A DNA stretch of 64,000 bases from J095 sp964517605 (GCA_964517605.1 CAZFCE010000008.1:124001-188000), one strand, 5' to 3'; counted from the stretch's first letter, positions 24,056-33,368 are shown. The notes: generated by a model from the letters alone, not told the origin. Translations and numbers: made by a program.

Positions 24056-25453
24056 ATGACCAACATCAAAACGCCGTTATTTGTGTTAGATTACCAAACG
24101 CTGTCCCACATTTCCGGGCCGCTGGTGTTTGTAGAAACCGTGCATGGCATTGGCTACAACGAAATTGTGGAGTTGCGCGGCAGCGACGGGCAGGTGCGGT
24201 TGGGGCAGGTGCTTGAGGTGAGCCGGGAACGGGCCGTGGTGCAGGTATTTGTGGGCACGCACGGGCTGGATTTGGCCCAAACCCGCGCCCGCTTTACCGG
24301 CGAAGTGGCCCAACTGAACGTATCGCTGGAAATGCTGGGCCGCACCTTCAACGGCTCCGGTGAGCCAATAGACAACGGCCCGCCGATTGTGCCGGAGATG
24401 CGCCTTAACATCAACGGTCAGCCCATTAACCCCTGGGCGCGCGACCACCCCTCGGAGTTTATTCAAACCGGCATTTCGGCCATTGATGGGCTAAACACGC
24501 TGGTGCGCGGTCAAAAATTGCCTATTTTCTCCGGCTTTGGCCTGCCCGGCGGCGAACTGGCCGCCCAGATTGCCACTCAGGCCGAGGTGCGCGGCAGCGG
24601 CGAGGAATTTGCCGTTGTGTTTGCCGCCATCGGCATTCCGTTTCACGAGGCGGCCATCTTTAGGCGCAGTTTTGAGGCCAGCGGCACGCTTGACAGAACC
24701 GTGCTGTTTATGAATTTAGCCGATGACCCCACCATCGAGCGGATTATTACGCCCCGCGTGGCGCTGACCACCGCCGAATACCTGGCCTTTGAGCACAACC
24801 GCCACGTGCTGGTCATCATCACCGATATGACCAACTACGCCGAAGCCCTGCGCGAAGTATCGGCGGCCCGCGAGGAGGTGCCGGGGCGGCGCGGCTACCC
24901 CGGCTACCTCTACACCGACCTGGCCTCGCTGTACGAGCGGGCCGGGCGCATCAAAGGCAAGCAGGGGTCAATTACCCAGTTGCTCATCCTTACCATGCCG
25001 GATGACGACATTACCCACCCCATCCCCGACCTCACCGGCTACATCACCGAAGGGCAAATTGTGTTGTCACGAGAGTTGCACCGCAAAGGCATCTACCCGC
25101 CCATTGACCCGCTGCCCTGCTTATCGCGGTTGATGAACGCCGGCATTGGGCCGGGCCGCACCCGCGCCGACCACCGCCAAACCGCCGATCAGCTTTACGC
25201 ATTTTACGCGCAGGGGCGCAACCTGCGGCGGCTGGTGGCTATTGTGGGCGAAGCCAGCCTGTCGGCGGAGGACCGGCGCTATTTGCACTTTGCCGAGCGG
25301 TTTGAGCAGGAATTTATTCACCAGGGCCACGCCAACCGGCCCATTGAGGCCACGTTTGATTGCGCCTGGTCGCTGCTGGGCGCGTTTCCGCCGCGCGAGT
25401 TGAAACGCATTAAAACCGAGTTTATTGACCAGTACTATCCGCGCTCCGGGTGA
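24056..25453 (+). CDS. atpB: V/A-type ATPase non-catalytic subunit B
   Basis: A 465-residue subunit with 'GPLVFVETVHGIGYNEIVEL' at the N-terminus, 'FIQTGISAIDGLNTLVRGQKLPIFSG' and 'GLPGGELAAQI' where the degenerate P-loop lacks the lysine of the catalytic subunit, and 'DMTNYAEALREVSAAREEVPGRRGYPGYLYTDLA', a signature of subunit B. It forms the A3B3 head with AtpA. The stop codon lies 5 nt before the atpD ATG. Confidence 0.97.
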   Translation: MTNIKTPLFVLDYQTLSHISGPLVFVETVHGIGYNEIVELRGSDGQVRLGQVLEVSRERAVVQVFVGTHGLDLAQTRARFTGEVAQLNVSLEMLGRTFNGSGEPIDNGPPIVPEMRLNINGQPINPWARDHPSEFIQTGISAIDGLNTLVRGQKLPIFSGFGLPGGELAAQIATQAEVRGSGEEFAVVFAAIGIPFHEAAIFRRSFEASGTLDRTVLFMNLADDPTIERIITPRVALTTAEYLAFEHNRHVLVIITDMTNYAEALREVSAAREEVPGRRGYPGYLYTDLASLYERAGRIKGKQGSITQLLILTMPDDDITHPIPDLTGYITEGQIVLSRELHRKGIYPPIDPLPCLSRLMNAGIGPGRTRADHRQTADQLYAFYAQGRNLRRLVAIVGEASLSAEDRRYLHFAERFEQEFIHQGHANRPIEATFDCAWSLLGAFPPRELKRIKTEFIDQYYPRSG

Positions 25454-25458
25454 TTTTT

Positions 25459-26100
25459 ATGGAACAAATCAAGGCCACGCGGGCCGAACTGCTGCAAAAG
25501 AAAACTCAACTGGCGCTGGCGCGGCAGGGCCGGGATTTGCTCAAGGAAAAACGCAACGCCCTGCTGCAAGAGTTGCAGCGCACCGCCGAACAGGCCATGC
25601 AAGGCGGGGCCGAACTGGAGCGCTGGCTGGGCCAGGCCAACGTGGCGCTGGCGCTGGCCGAGGCGCTCGATGGGCCGGAGGCGGTGCAATCGGCGGCCTT
25701 TGCCGCGCAAAGCCAGCTTACGCTAGAAATCAGCGCGATTAATTTAATGGGCGTGGCCGTGCCCCGGATTGAGCAAAAAAGCGCCCTGCGCGGGCCGCTC
25801 AACCGGGGTTACAGCCTGCCGTCGGTTTCAAACCGGATTGAGGCCACCGCCGAAGCCTTTGAAACCGTTGTGGATGTGGCGGTAAAACTGGCCGAAAGCG
25901 AACTGCGCCTGCGCCGGCTGGCCGAAGAAATTGGCCGCACCACCCGCCGGGTAAACGCTCTGGAAAATGTGCTGATTCCCCGGCTAGAAACCGAACGAAA
26001 CTACATTCAGATGGTGCTGGAAGAGCGCGAACGCGAAGACTTGTTCCGGCTAAAACGGGTAAAAAAGAAAATCAGCCACAGCGGAACCGCCGAACATTAA
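25459..26100 (+). CDS. atpD: V/A-type ATPase subunit D (central stalk)
   Basis: A 213-residue protein forming two long helices: 'ATRAELLQKKTQLALARQGRDLLKEKRNALLQEL' at the N-terminus and 'RRVNALENVLIPRLETERNYIQMVLEEREREDLFRLKRVK' at the C-terminus, both diagnostic for subunit D, the rotating shaft. ATG at 25459 is used; a GTG at 25450 would overlap the atpB stop and is an alternative. This is the last gene of the ATPase operon; a new promoter follows within 30 bp. Confidence 0.95.
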   Translation: MEQIKATRAELLQKKTQLALARQGRDLLKEKRNALLQELQRTAEQAMQGGAELERWLGQANVALALAEALDGPEAVQSAAFAAQSQLTLEISAINLMGVAVPRIEQKSALRGPLNRGYSLPSVSNRIEATAEAFETVVDVAVKLAESELRLRRLAEEIGRTTRRVNALENVLIPRLETERNYIQMVLEEREREDLFRLKRVKKKISHSGTAEH

Positions 26101-26109
26101 TCAGGGGGA

Positions 26110-26138
26110 TTGACGGCAGCCGCCAAACGTGCTATAGT
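26110..26138 (+). promoter_or_regulatory. sigma70-type promoter of the DEAD-box helicase
   Basis: TTGACG (26110-26115), 17-nt spacer, TATAGT (26133-26138). It lies only 10 nt after the atpD stop and implies a leader of about 140 nt before the helicase ATG. Confidence 0.75.
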
Positions 26139-26178
26139 TTCCAGGCGAGAATGAAACATAAATCCGGAACGTCTCCGC

Positions 26179-26215
26179 CGCCGCCCGGTTTTAATCCAGA
26201 GGCGGCGTTTTATTT
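26179..26215 (+). terminator. hairpin plus T-tract in the helicase leader (attenuator-like)
   Basis: CGCCGCC (26179-26185) pairs with GGCGGCG (26201-26207), followed by TTTTATTT. It may end read-through from the ATPase operon, but because it lies downstream of the helicase promoter it may also attenuate the helicase mRNA. Confidence 0.6.
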
Positions 26216-26282
26216 CTCCCCGATGTGTCCCCGCGGCTGTTCACCTCGGCAAATATATTTGCCGCACTCAAACAGGAGTTAT

Positions 26283-27602
26283 ATGTCTTTTAATACTTTC
26301 AACCTCGATGCCCGGCTGTTGCGTAACGTGGCGGCCATGGAATTTGAGGAACCCACCCCCATCCAAACCGCCACCATTCCGTCGGCGCTGGAAGGGCGCG
26401 ATATTCTCGGCTCCGCCGAAACCGGCACCGGCAAAACCGCCGCGTTTTTATTGCCGCTGCTGCAAAAACTGCTCAATGCGCCCTCCGCCAAACTTCAAAA
26501 CCAAACCCGCGCCCTTATTCTGGTGCCCACCCGCGAACTGGCGCTGCAAGTCACCGACCAGGCTGCCCAACTCAGCCGCGACCTGCCGATTCGGGTGGCG
26601 ACTATTTACGGCGGCGTCGGTTTAAAACCGCAGGAACAGGCGCTCCGGCAGGGCGTTGATGTGGTGATTGCCACGCCGGGCCGCCTGCTTGACCACATTT
26701 CGCGCCGGAACGTTTCTTTTAACGCCCTGCAAGTGCTGGTGCTCGACGAGGCCGACCGCATGCTGGACATTGGCTTTTTGCCCGATATCCGGCGGGTGGC
26801 GCGGCTGTTGCCCACCAACCGGCAAACCATGCTCTTTTCGGCCACGCTCCAGCCCATCATCGAACTGGCCGGCGAGTTAACCACCAAACCGGTTCGGGTA
26901 GAAGTGGAGAAAAATGTTACGCCCGATGCCATTACCCAGGTGTTGTACCCGGTGCCCGAACATTTAAAGTTCAAGTTACTGGAACATTTACTGACCGACA
27001 AAAAACTGGAAAGCGTGCTGATTTTTACCCGCACCAAACACCGCGCCGACCGGCTGGTGCGCAATTTGCAGCGCTCCAAAATTTCGGCGGCGGTTATTCA
27101 CGGCAACCGTTCCCAAAGCCAGCGGGTTAACGCGCTGGAAGCGTTTCGCAATGGGCGCACCCGCATCCTGGTTGCCACCGATATTGCCGCCCGCGGCATT
27201 GACGTGGAAGGCATTTCGCACGTGGTTAATTACGATGTGCCAATGCAACCGGAGGATTACGTGCACCGGATTGGCCGCACGGGCCGCGCCCAGGCCGTGG
27301 GCCACGCCTACACGCTGGTTACGGCGCTCGATGAGCGGATGATTCATCGGATTGAATATATTTTAAAGGAAAAAATTGAACGCCGCCGGGTTGAGGGCAT
27401 TGATTATGCCGCGCCCGCCGCCAACATTCCCACACCGGAAGAAATCCGGCGCTACGTAGAGGCCAACCGGCACAAACCCGGCGCCGAAACCAGCCGGCGC
27501 AAACAAGAACCGGCAGCCACGGCGGCCCCCAAACGGTCTCGCCGCCGCAACCGCAACCGCAACAACAACGCCGGGGCGGCCCAACAAAATACATCCAACT
27601 AA
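26283..27602 (+). CDS. DEAD-box ATP-dependent RNA helicase
   Basis: A 439-residue helicase core with all motifs: Q motif 'FEEPTPIQ', motif I 'AETGTGKT', Ia 'PTRELALQ', motif II 'DEAD', motif III 'SAT', motif IV 'LIFTRTK', motif V 'ATDIAARGID' and motif VI 'HRIGRTGRA'. The C-terminal 70 residues are basic and Arg/Asn-rich ('KRSRRRNRNRNNN'), as in RhlE-type helicases that act on ribosomal or structured mRNA, often in the cold. ATG at 26283 has AGGAG 5 nt upstream; a longer frame from 26151 lacks this. It has its own promoter and a structured leader, and is followed by a terminator. Confidence 0.94.
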   Translation: MSFNTFNLDARLLRNVAAMEFEEPTPIQTATIPSALEGRDILGSAETGTGKTAAFLLPLLQKLLNAPSAKLQNQTRALILVPTRELALQVTDQAAQLSRDLPIRVATIYGGVGLKPQEQALRQGVDVVIATPGRLLDHISRRNVSFNALQVLVLDEADRMLDIGFLPDIRRVARLLPTNRQTMLFSATLQPIIELAGELTTKPVRVEVEKNVTPDAITQVLYPVPEHLKFKLLEHLLTDKKLESVLIFTRTKHRADRLVRNLQRSKISAAVIHGNRSQSQRVNALEAFRNGRTRILVATDIAARGIDVEGISHVVNYDVPMQPEDYVHRIGRTGRAQAVGHAYTLVTALDERMIHRIEYILKEKIERRRVEGIDYAAPAANIPTPEEIRRYVEANRHKPGAETSRRKQEPAATAAPKRSRRRNRNRNNNAGAAQQNTSN

Positions 27603-27629
27603 CAATTGGCTAAGCTAACGTAATCCCTT

Positions 27630-27654
27630 AAAACCACCAAATTTGGTGGTTTTT
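27630..27654 (+). terminator. intrinsic terminator after the helicase
   Basis: AAAACCACCAAATTTGGTGGTTTTT: ACCACCAAA/TTTGGTGGT stem followed by a short T-tract. Confidence 0.85.
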
Positions 27655-27806
27655 GTTTGGCGGCAGACATTACCAGAATTGCGCCATAACCGGTTGCCTA
27701 ATCCGGTAATTTCTAGCACAATAAAAAACGCAGGTTGATTACAAATTATTGGGGGAGTTGCCAAAGGCTCAACGGTGAGCCGCCCCCGTGAAAAAAGGAG
27801 CCTACT

Positions 27807-29447
27807 ATGTCTCAATTGACCGATTCTCCGGCCTGGCAAGCGTTGCAAGAGCATCAGCATGAACTGGCCAACACCCATATGCGCGATTTGTTTGCGCAAA
27901 ACCCGCAACGTTTTGAAGAATTTTCGTTGCGGTTAAACGACATCCTTTTTGATTACTCCAAAAACCGGATTACCGCCAAAACAATGGCGCTGCTGCTGGA
28001 TTTGGCCCGCGCCGCCAACCTGGCCGCGCAAATTGAGGCCATGTTCAGCGGCCAAAAAATCAACACCACCGAGCGGCGGGCCGTGCTGCACGTGGCGCTT
28101 CGCAACCGCGCCAACCGGCCCATTCTGGTGGACGGGCAGGATGTGATGCCCGAAGTTAACCGGGTGCTGGCCAAAATGCGCGCCTTTACCGCGGCGGTTC
28201 GCTCCGGGGCGTGGCGCGGGTACACCGGCCAAGCCATTACCGATGTGGTGAACATTGGCATTGGCGGCTCGGATTTGGGGCCAAAAATGGTGGCCGAGGC
28301 GCTCAAACCGTATGCCAGCCCCAATTTGCGGGCGCATTTTGTATCTAACGTGGACAGCACCGACCTGGCCGAAGTTTTAAAGCGGGTTAGCCCGGAAACC
28401 ACCCTGTTTTTGGTGGCCTCTAAAACCTTTACCACCCAGGAAACCATGGCCAACGCCCATTCGGCCAGAGCCTGGTTTTTGGCCGCCGCCAAAAACGAAA
28501 GCGCCGTGGCCAAACATTTTGCCGCCATGTCAACCAACACCGCCGAGGTGGCCAAATTTGGCATTGACCCGGCCAACATGTTCGAGTTTTGGGATTGGGT
28601 GGGTGGCCGCTACTCGCTGTGGTCGGCCATTGGGTTATCCATCGCCTTGTATTTGGGCATGGACAACTTTGAGGAGTTGCTGGCCGGGGCGCATCTGGCT
28701 GACGAGCATTTTCGCACCGCGCCGTTTGAGCAAAATATTCCGGTGATTATGGCGCTGCTGGGGGTGTGGTATAATAATTTCTTCCAGGCTCAATCTCACG
28801 CCATTTTACCCTACGACCAATATTTATTGCATTTTCCGGCCTATTTTCAGCAGGGCGACATGGAAAGCAACGGTAAAAGCGTTACCCATGCCGGTAGCTG
28901 GGTGGATTACACCACCGGCCCGGTTATTTGGGGCCAACCCGGCACCAACGGCCAGCACGCTTTTTACCAGCTCATCCACCAGGGAACCAAACTCATCCCC
29001 TGCGATTTTTTGGCGGCGGCGCAAAATCACAACCCGCTGGGTGAGCATCATCCCATGTTGATTTCTAACTTTTTGGCCCAAACCGAGGCGCTGATGAAGG
29101 GCAAAACCGCCGTCGAAGCCCGGGCCGAACTGAGCGCCGCCGGCGTTTCCGGCGCGGAACTGGATGGGCTGGTGGCGGCCAAAACCTTTGCCGGCAACAG
29201 GCCCACCAACTCTTTCTTATACCAAAAATTAACGCCGGCCACGCTGGGCGCGCTGATTGCCCTGTACGAGCACAAAATTTTTGTTCAGGGCGTTATCTGG
29301 AACATCAACTCGTTTGACCAGATGGGCGTTGAACTGGGCAAACAACTGGCCAAAGTGATTTTGCCGGAGTTGGCCGGAACCCACCCAATCACCGGCCACG
29401 ATTCATCTACTAACGGCTTGCTCAATTATTACAAGCAACTACAGTAA
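27807..29447 (+). CDS. pgi: glucose-6-phosphate isomerase
   Basis: A 546-residue enzyme converting glucose-6-phosphate and fructose-6-phosphate. Family motifs seen are 'NIGIGGSDLGPKMV', 'SKTFTTQETM', 'FWDWVGGRYSLWSAIGLS' and 'QQGDMESNGKSV' followed by the C-terminal 'QMGVELGK', all close to the proteobacterial/eukaryotic long type. The length is full. AAAGGAG precedes the ATG. It starts a plus-strand run of carbon-metabolism genes. A possible promoter TTGCCT-N17-CACAAT begins at 27694 but is weak. Confidence 0.97.
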   Translation: MSQLTDSPAWQALQEHQHELANTHMRDLFAQNPQRFEEFSLRLNDILFDYSKNRITAKTMALLLDLARAANLAAQIEAMFSGQKINTTERRAVLHVALRNRANRPILVDGQDVMPEVNRVLAKMRAFTAAVRSGAWRGYTGQAITDVVNIGIGGSDLGPKMVAEALKPYASPNLRAHFVSNVDSTDLAEVLKRVSPETTLFLVASKTFTTQETMANAHSARAWFLAAAKNESAVAKHFAAMSTNTAEVAKFGIDPANMFEFWDWVGGRYSLWSAIGLSIALYLGMDNFEELLAGAHLADEHFRTAPFEQNIPVIMALLGVWYNNFFQAQSHAILPYDQYLLHFPAYFQQGDMESNGKSVTHAGSWVDYTTGPVIWGQPGTNGQHAFYQLIHQGTKLIPCDFLAAAQNHNPLGEHHPMLISNFLAQTEALMKGKTAVEARAELSAAGVSGAELDGLVAAKTFAGNRPTNSFLYQKLTPATLGALIALYEHKIFVQGVIWNINSFDQMGVELGKQLAKVILPELAGTHPITGHDSSTNGLLNYYKQLQ

Positions 29448-29464
29448 AGAGTTTTGTGAGTTGG

Positions 29465-29500
29465 GAGTTTAGTGAGTTCTGTGAGTAACTCACTAAACTC
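29465..29500. repeat. 14-bp perfect hairpin between pgi and mgsA
   Basis: GAGTTTAGTGAGTT and AACTCACTAAACTC flank an 8-nt loop. The surrounding bases also repeat GTGAGT/ACTCAC elements. No T-tract follows, so it is more likely an mRNA-stability or processing structure, or a small palindromic repeat, than a terminator. Confidence 0.7.
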
Positions 29501-29545
29501 TCAGAACTCATTCCACTCACCAAACTGTTTCCAAAGGAGTTTTTT

Positions 29546-30058
29546 ATGCAACAAAAAGTGCTGGCTCTGGGCCAAAAAAAGAAAATTGCGTTGATTGCGC
29601 ACGATAACAAAAAGCAGGATTTGGTGGAATGGGCAAAATACAACCGCGACACCCTGGCCCAACACATTGTGATGGCCACCGGCACCACCGGCAAACTGAT
29701 TGAAGATTTGCTGAACATTGAGGTGATCAAACTGCAAAGCGGCCCGCTGGGCGGCGATCAGCAGATTGGCGCTAAAATTGCCGAGGGCGAAGTGGACTTT
29801 GTGATCTTTTTCTGGGATCCGCTGGAGCCGCAACCGCACGACCCCGACGTGAAGGCGCTGCTCCGGCTGGCGGTGGTGTGGAACATTCCCATTGCCTGCA
29901 ACCGTTCTTCCGCCGATTTCATGTTCTCGTCGCAACTGATGAACGACGAGTACCCCCGCCTGGTGCCGGATTACGATACCTACCGCAAGCGGGCCATCGC
30001 CTCGGTCAATCCGGCAGAGCCGGAGGCCGAACCCGCCGCCGAAATGCCGGCCAACTAA
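29546..30058 (+). CDS. mgsA: methylglyoxal synthase
   Basis: A 170-residue enzyme that turns dihydroxyacetone phosphate into methylglyoxal and phosphate, a bypass of lower glycolysis. Motifs: 'IALIAHDNKK' at the N-terminus, 'ATGTTGKLI' for phosphate binding, 'SGPLGGDQQIGA' containing the catalytic Asp, and 'FFWDPLEPQPHDPDVKALL'. A C-terminal Ala/Glu/Pro-rich tail of about 15 residues is extra. AAAGGAG precedes the ATG. It lies downstream of pgi after a hairpin spacer. Confidence 0.96.
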   Translation: MQQKVLALGQKKKIALIAHDNKKQDLVEWAKYNRDTLAQHIVMATGTTGKLIEDLLNIEVIKLQSGPLGGDQQIGAKIAEGEVDFVIFFWDPLEPQPHDPDVKALLRLAVVWNIPIACNRSSADFMFSSQLMNDEYPRLVPDYDTYRKRAIASVNPAEPEAEPAAEMPAN

Positions 30059-30082
30059 TCCGGTTAGCGAGAAAGTTTGGCC

Positions 30083-30907
30083 ATGAATCAACTCACCGAA
30101 ACCCAACCGCAAGCCGACCCCGGCCCGCAACCGCTGGAACGAGCCGCCCTCACCGAAGTGGTGGAACTGGCCTTGTGGACGGCGCAACTGCTCATGCAAA
30201 ACGGGGCCGAAAGCCAGCGCGTGGAAGAAACCGTGCGCGTGCTGGGTGCCGGTCTGGGCTGCGATTGGGGTGACGTGCTGGTGTCGCACAACGCTGTTAT
30301 TATTTCGCACGCCAGCGGCAACGAGTTTCGCACCAAAATCCGGCGGGTGGCGCAGGGCGGCGTTAACATGAGCCTCATCGAAGAAATTAGCCACCTGACC
30401 CACCGGGTGGAAGAGGGCCTGTTTGACCGGACCAAAGTGCGCGCCGAACTGGAACGCATTAGCCGCCGCCCGCACCACTACAACCGCTGGTTTGTGGTGG
30501 CGGCGGTGGGCCTGGCCTGCGCCGCCTTTAGCCGGTTGTTTAACGGCGGCTGGCCCATTTTTGGAGCTACCTGGCTGGCCTCGTCGTTGGCCATGTTTGT
30601 GCGGCAAGAGCTAATCCGCCGCAACTTTAACAACCTGCTGGCGGTGGTGGTTTCGGCGTTTACCGCGGCTATGGGCGTGGGCCTGTTGCACCTGTGGCCC
30701 ATCTTTGGCCGGCAGGTCGAAGTGGGGCTGGCGGCATCGGTGTTGTTTTTAGTGCCGGGCGTGCCTTTTATCAACGCGGTTGAAGACCTGATTAAAGGCT
30801 ACACCGTGGTGGGGCTGGCCCGGGGCGCAATTTCAATCCTGATAATTTTGAGCATTGCCCTGGGCGTGCTGATTGCCATGCAGCTAATCGGAGTGAACAA
30901 GTTATGA
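30083..30907 (+). CDS. threonine/serine exporter family, N-terminal (YjjP-like) half
   Basis: A 274-residue protein with a cytoplasmic N-terminal domain ('ELALWTAQLLMQNGAESQRVEETV', then 'VSHNAVIISH') and five predicted membrane helices in the second half. The 'GAESxRVEET' motif is characteristic of the ThrE/YjjP family (DUF1212), which exports threonine, serine or, for YjjPB, succinate. ATG at 30083 is used; a TTG two codons earlier is possible. It overlaps the next gene by 4 nt, which encodes the other half of the transporter. Confidence 0.88.
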   Translation: MNQLTETQPQADPGPQPLERAALTEVVELALWTAQLLMQNGAESQRVEETVRVLGAGLGCDWGDVLVSHNAVIISHASGNEFRTKIRRVAQGGVNMSLIEEISHLTHRVEEGLFDRTKVRAELERISRRPHHYNRWFVVAAVGLACAAFSRLFNGGWPIFGATWLASSLAMFVRQELIRRNFNNLLAVVVSAFTAAMGVGLLHLWPIFGRQVEVGLAASVLFLVPGVPFINAVEDLIKGYTVVGLARGAISILIILSIALGVLIAMQLIGVNKL

Positions 30908-31377
30908 CCGTGGCGGTACTGCTGGAACGCACCATGTGGGCCGGGATAGCGGCGTTTGGCTTTGCCGTGCTGTTTAACGTGCCCAAACGCACGTTGCTGG
31001 CCTGCACCTTAAGCGGCGCGATTGGCTACGGCATCCGTGTGGCGCTGGTTGAAGGGCATCTGCTCAGCCTGGAAGCCGCCACGCTGGTGGCAGCCACCGC
31101 CGTAAGCTTTTTGGGCATGTTTTTTGGCCGCTACTGGCACGCGCCGGCGCTGGTGTTTGTAATCCCCGGCGTTATTGTGATGGTTCCCGGCGCGCTGGCC
31201 TTTAGAACCATGATTGATATTTTAATGCTCACCACCGTGACGGCAGCCCCCGTTAATGATGTGGCGCTCACGGCGGCGGTGGTGAGCAGCATCAAAACGC
31301 TGTTGATTGTTGGCGCGCTGGCGGCGGGCGTGGCGGTGCCCAGCCTGCTGTTACGCCGCCACCGCCCCATGACCTAA
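30904..31377 (+). CDS. threonine/serine exporter family, C-terminal (YjjB-like) half
   Basis: A 157-residue membrane protein of about five helices: 'MWAGIAAFGFAVLFNVPKRTLLACTLSGAIGYGIRV', and 'FVIPGVIVMVPGALAFRTM', typical of the ThrE_2/YjjB family (DUF3815). With the preceding gene it forms a split ThrE-type exporter. The 4-nt overlap (ATGA) supports equimolar synthesis. Confidence 0.88.
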   Translation: MTVAVLLERTMWAGIAAFGFAVLFNVPKRTLLACTLSGAIGYGIRVALVEGHLLSLEAATLVAATAVSFLGMFFGRYWHAPALVFVIPGVIVMVPGALAFRTMIDILMLTTVTAAPVNDVALTAAVVSSIKTLLIVGALAAGVAVPSLLLRRHRPMT

Positions 31378-31403
31378 ATTTTACTGGCAGGATAATACAC
31401 CCA

Positions 31404-33368
31404 ATGACCATCAACGCTGATAAGTTGCCCTACCTGGAACTGCTGGCCGAACAATATCCCTCTATTCAGGCCGCTTCAACCGCGATTGTAAAGCTCAACG
31501 CCAAACTCAATCTGCCCAAAGGCACCGAGCATTTTCTTTCGGACATTCATGGCGAGTACGAAGCCTTTCGGCATGTGCTCAAAAACGGCTCCGGCTCCAT
31601 CAAACGCCGCATCGAAGAGACTTTTCCCACCCTGCCCGACGCCGAAAAACGCACGCTGGCCACGCTCATCTACTACCCCGAAGAAAAAGTGCCGCTGGCA
31701 TTAAAAACCGCGCCCAACCCCACCGACTGGTATCACGCCACCCTGCTGCGGCTGATTAAACTTTGCCGGGTGGTGTCATCCCAGTACACCCGCGCCTGGG
31801 TGAGCCACTTTTTGCCGGCGCTCTTTGCCGACATCATTGATGAACTGCTGCACGCGCAAGAAGATTTGGGCGACAAGCACGATTATTACAACAACGTGCT
31901 AACCACCATCATTGCCACCGGCAGCGCCCCGGCCTTTATCACCGCGCTGGCCGAACTGATTCAGCGGTTGGCCATTGCCCGGCTGCACATCATTGGCGAT
32001 ATTTTTGATCGCGGTCCCGGTGCGCACCTCATTTTGGATGACCTGCTGGAATACCACAACGTTGATATTCAATGGGGCAACCACGATGTGGTGTGGATGG
32101 GCGCCGCCGCCGGCAGCGAAGCCTGCATTGCCAACGTCATCCGCATTAGTTTGCGTTACGCCAACACCGAAACCATTGAAAACGGCTACGCCATCAGCCT
32201 GCTGCCGCTGGCCTCGTTTGCCCTTGATACCTACGGCCACGACGATTGCGCCCAATTTATGCCGCGTCTCTCCGGCGACCCGGAGTTTACCGACCAGGAA
32301 TTGCGGCTGATGGCCCAAATGCACAAAGCCATCACCATCATCCAGCTAAAACTCGAAGGCCAGATTATCCGGCGGCGGCCCCACTACCAAATGGCCGACC
32401 GCCTGCTGCTGGACAAAATCAATTTTACCGCCGGCACGCTCCGGCTGAACGAAACCGAATACCCGCTGCTCGACACCAACTTTCCCACGGTTAACCCCAA
32501 CTGCCCCTACGAGCTAACCGACGGCGAAAAAAGCGTGGTCGAACGGCTAAAACAAGCCTTTGCCAACAGCAAACGGCTGCAACAACACGTGCGGTTTCTC
32601 TTCTCAAAAGGCAGTTTGTACCTGGTTTACAACGGCAACCTGCTGTACCACGGCTGCATTGCCCTCAATGCCGATGGCTCGTTTCAGGCGTTTGTGGTAG
32701 ATGGCCAACCCTACGCCGGGCGCGCTTTTATGGATCGGGTGGAACGGCTGGCCCGGCAGGGTTACTTTGCCACCGATAACCCGGAGCGCAAACAATACGG
32801 CCAGGACGCCATGTGGTATTTGTGGAGCGGCCCGCAATCGCCGCTGTTTGGCAAAGCCAAAATGGCCACCTTTGAGCGCTACTTCATTGCCAACCCCGCC
32901 ACCCACGCCGAAGCCCGCAATCCCTACTACAACCTGCGCGACCGCGAAGCAACCGCCCGCCAAATTTTGGCCGAGTTTGGCCTTAACCCCGACACCGCTC
33001 ACATCATCAATGGCCACGTGCCGGTTAAAGTAAAAAAAGGCGAAAGCCCGGTTAAGGCCGGCGGCAAATTACTGGTCATTGATGGCGGCTTTTCCAAAGC
33101 CTACCAAAAACAAACCGGCATTGCCGGGTACACGCTGGTTGATGATTCTTACGGTTTGCGGCTGGCCGCACACCAACCCTTTGAATCCACCCAAAAAGCC
33201 ATCGAAGCCGAACTGGACATTGATTCCGACACCCAAATGCTGGAAGCGCGGCCAACCCGCCTGCGCGTTAGCCACACCGACGAAGGCCAGGCCATCCAGC
33301 AGCGCATCGAAGAACTGCAACTTTTACTAAAAGCGTATCGCACCGGGTTAATCAAGGAGGCTCAATGA
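31404..33368 (+). CDS. fbp: fructose-1,6-bisphosphatase class III
   Basis: A 654-residue metallophosphatase of the FBPase class III type (PF06874), which dephosphorylates fructose-1,6-bisphosphate in gluconeogenesis. The calcineurin-like metal-binding motifs are 'FLSDIHGEYEAF', 'IIGDIFDRGPGAH', 'QWGNHDVVWMG' and 'INGHVPVK'. The length matches the Bacillus-type enzyme. The stop overlaps the wecB start by 4 nt. With pgi and mgsA upstream this makes a cluster that sets the balance between hexose phosphates and triose phosphates. Confidence 0.95.
   Translation: MTINADKLPYLELLAEQYPSIQAASTAIVKLNAKLNLPKGTEHFLSDIHGEYEAFRHVLKNGSGSIKRRIEETFPTLPDAEKRTLATLIYYPEEKVPLALKTAPNPTDWYHATLLRLIKLCRVVSSQYTRAWVSHFLPALFADIIDELLHAQEDLGDKHDYYNNVLTTIIATGSAPAFITALAELIQRLAIARLHIIGDIFDRGPGAHLILDDLLEYHNVDIQWGNHDVVWMGAAAGSEACIANVIRISLRYANTETIENGYAISLLPLASFALDTYGHDDCAQFMPRLSGDPEFTDQELRLMAQMHKAITIIQLKLEGQIIRRRPHYQMADRLLLDKINFTAGTLRLNETEYPLLDTNFPTVNPNCPYELTDGEKSVVERLKQAFANSKRLQQHVRFLFSKGSLYLVYNGNLLYHGCIALNADGSFQAFVVDGQPYAGRAFMDRVERLARQGYFATDNPERKQYGQDAMWYLWSGPQSPLFGKAKMATFERYFIANPATHAEARNPYYNLRDREATARQILAEFGLNPDTAHIINGHVPVKVKKGESPVKAGGKLLVIDGGFSKAYQKQTGIAGYTLVDDSYGLRLAAHQPFESTQKAIEAELDIDSDTQMLEARPTRLRVSHTDEGQAIQQRIEELQLLLKAYRTGLIKEAQ

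Noticed and set aside
29501..30607. 368-codon minus-strand frame over mgsA and the exporter
   Set aside because: It spans the antisense of two recognised genes and has no protein features.
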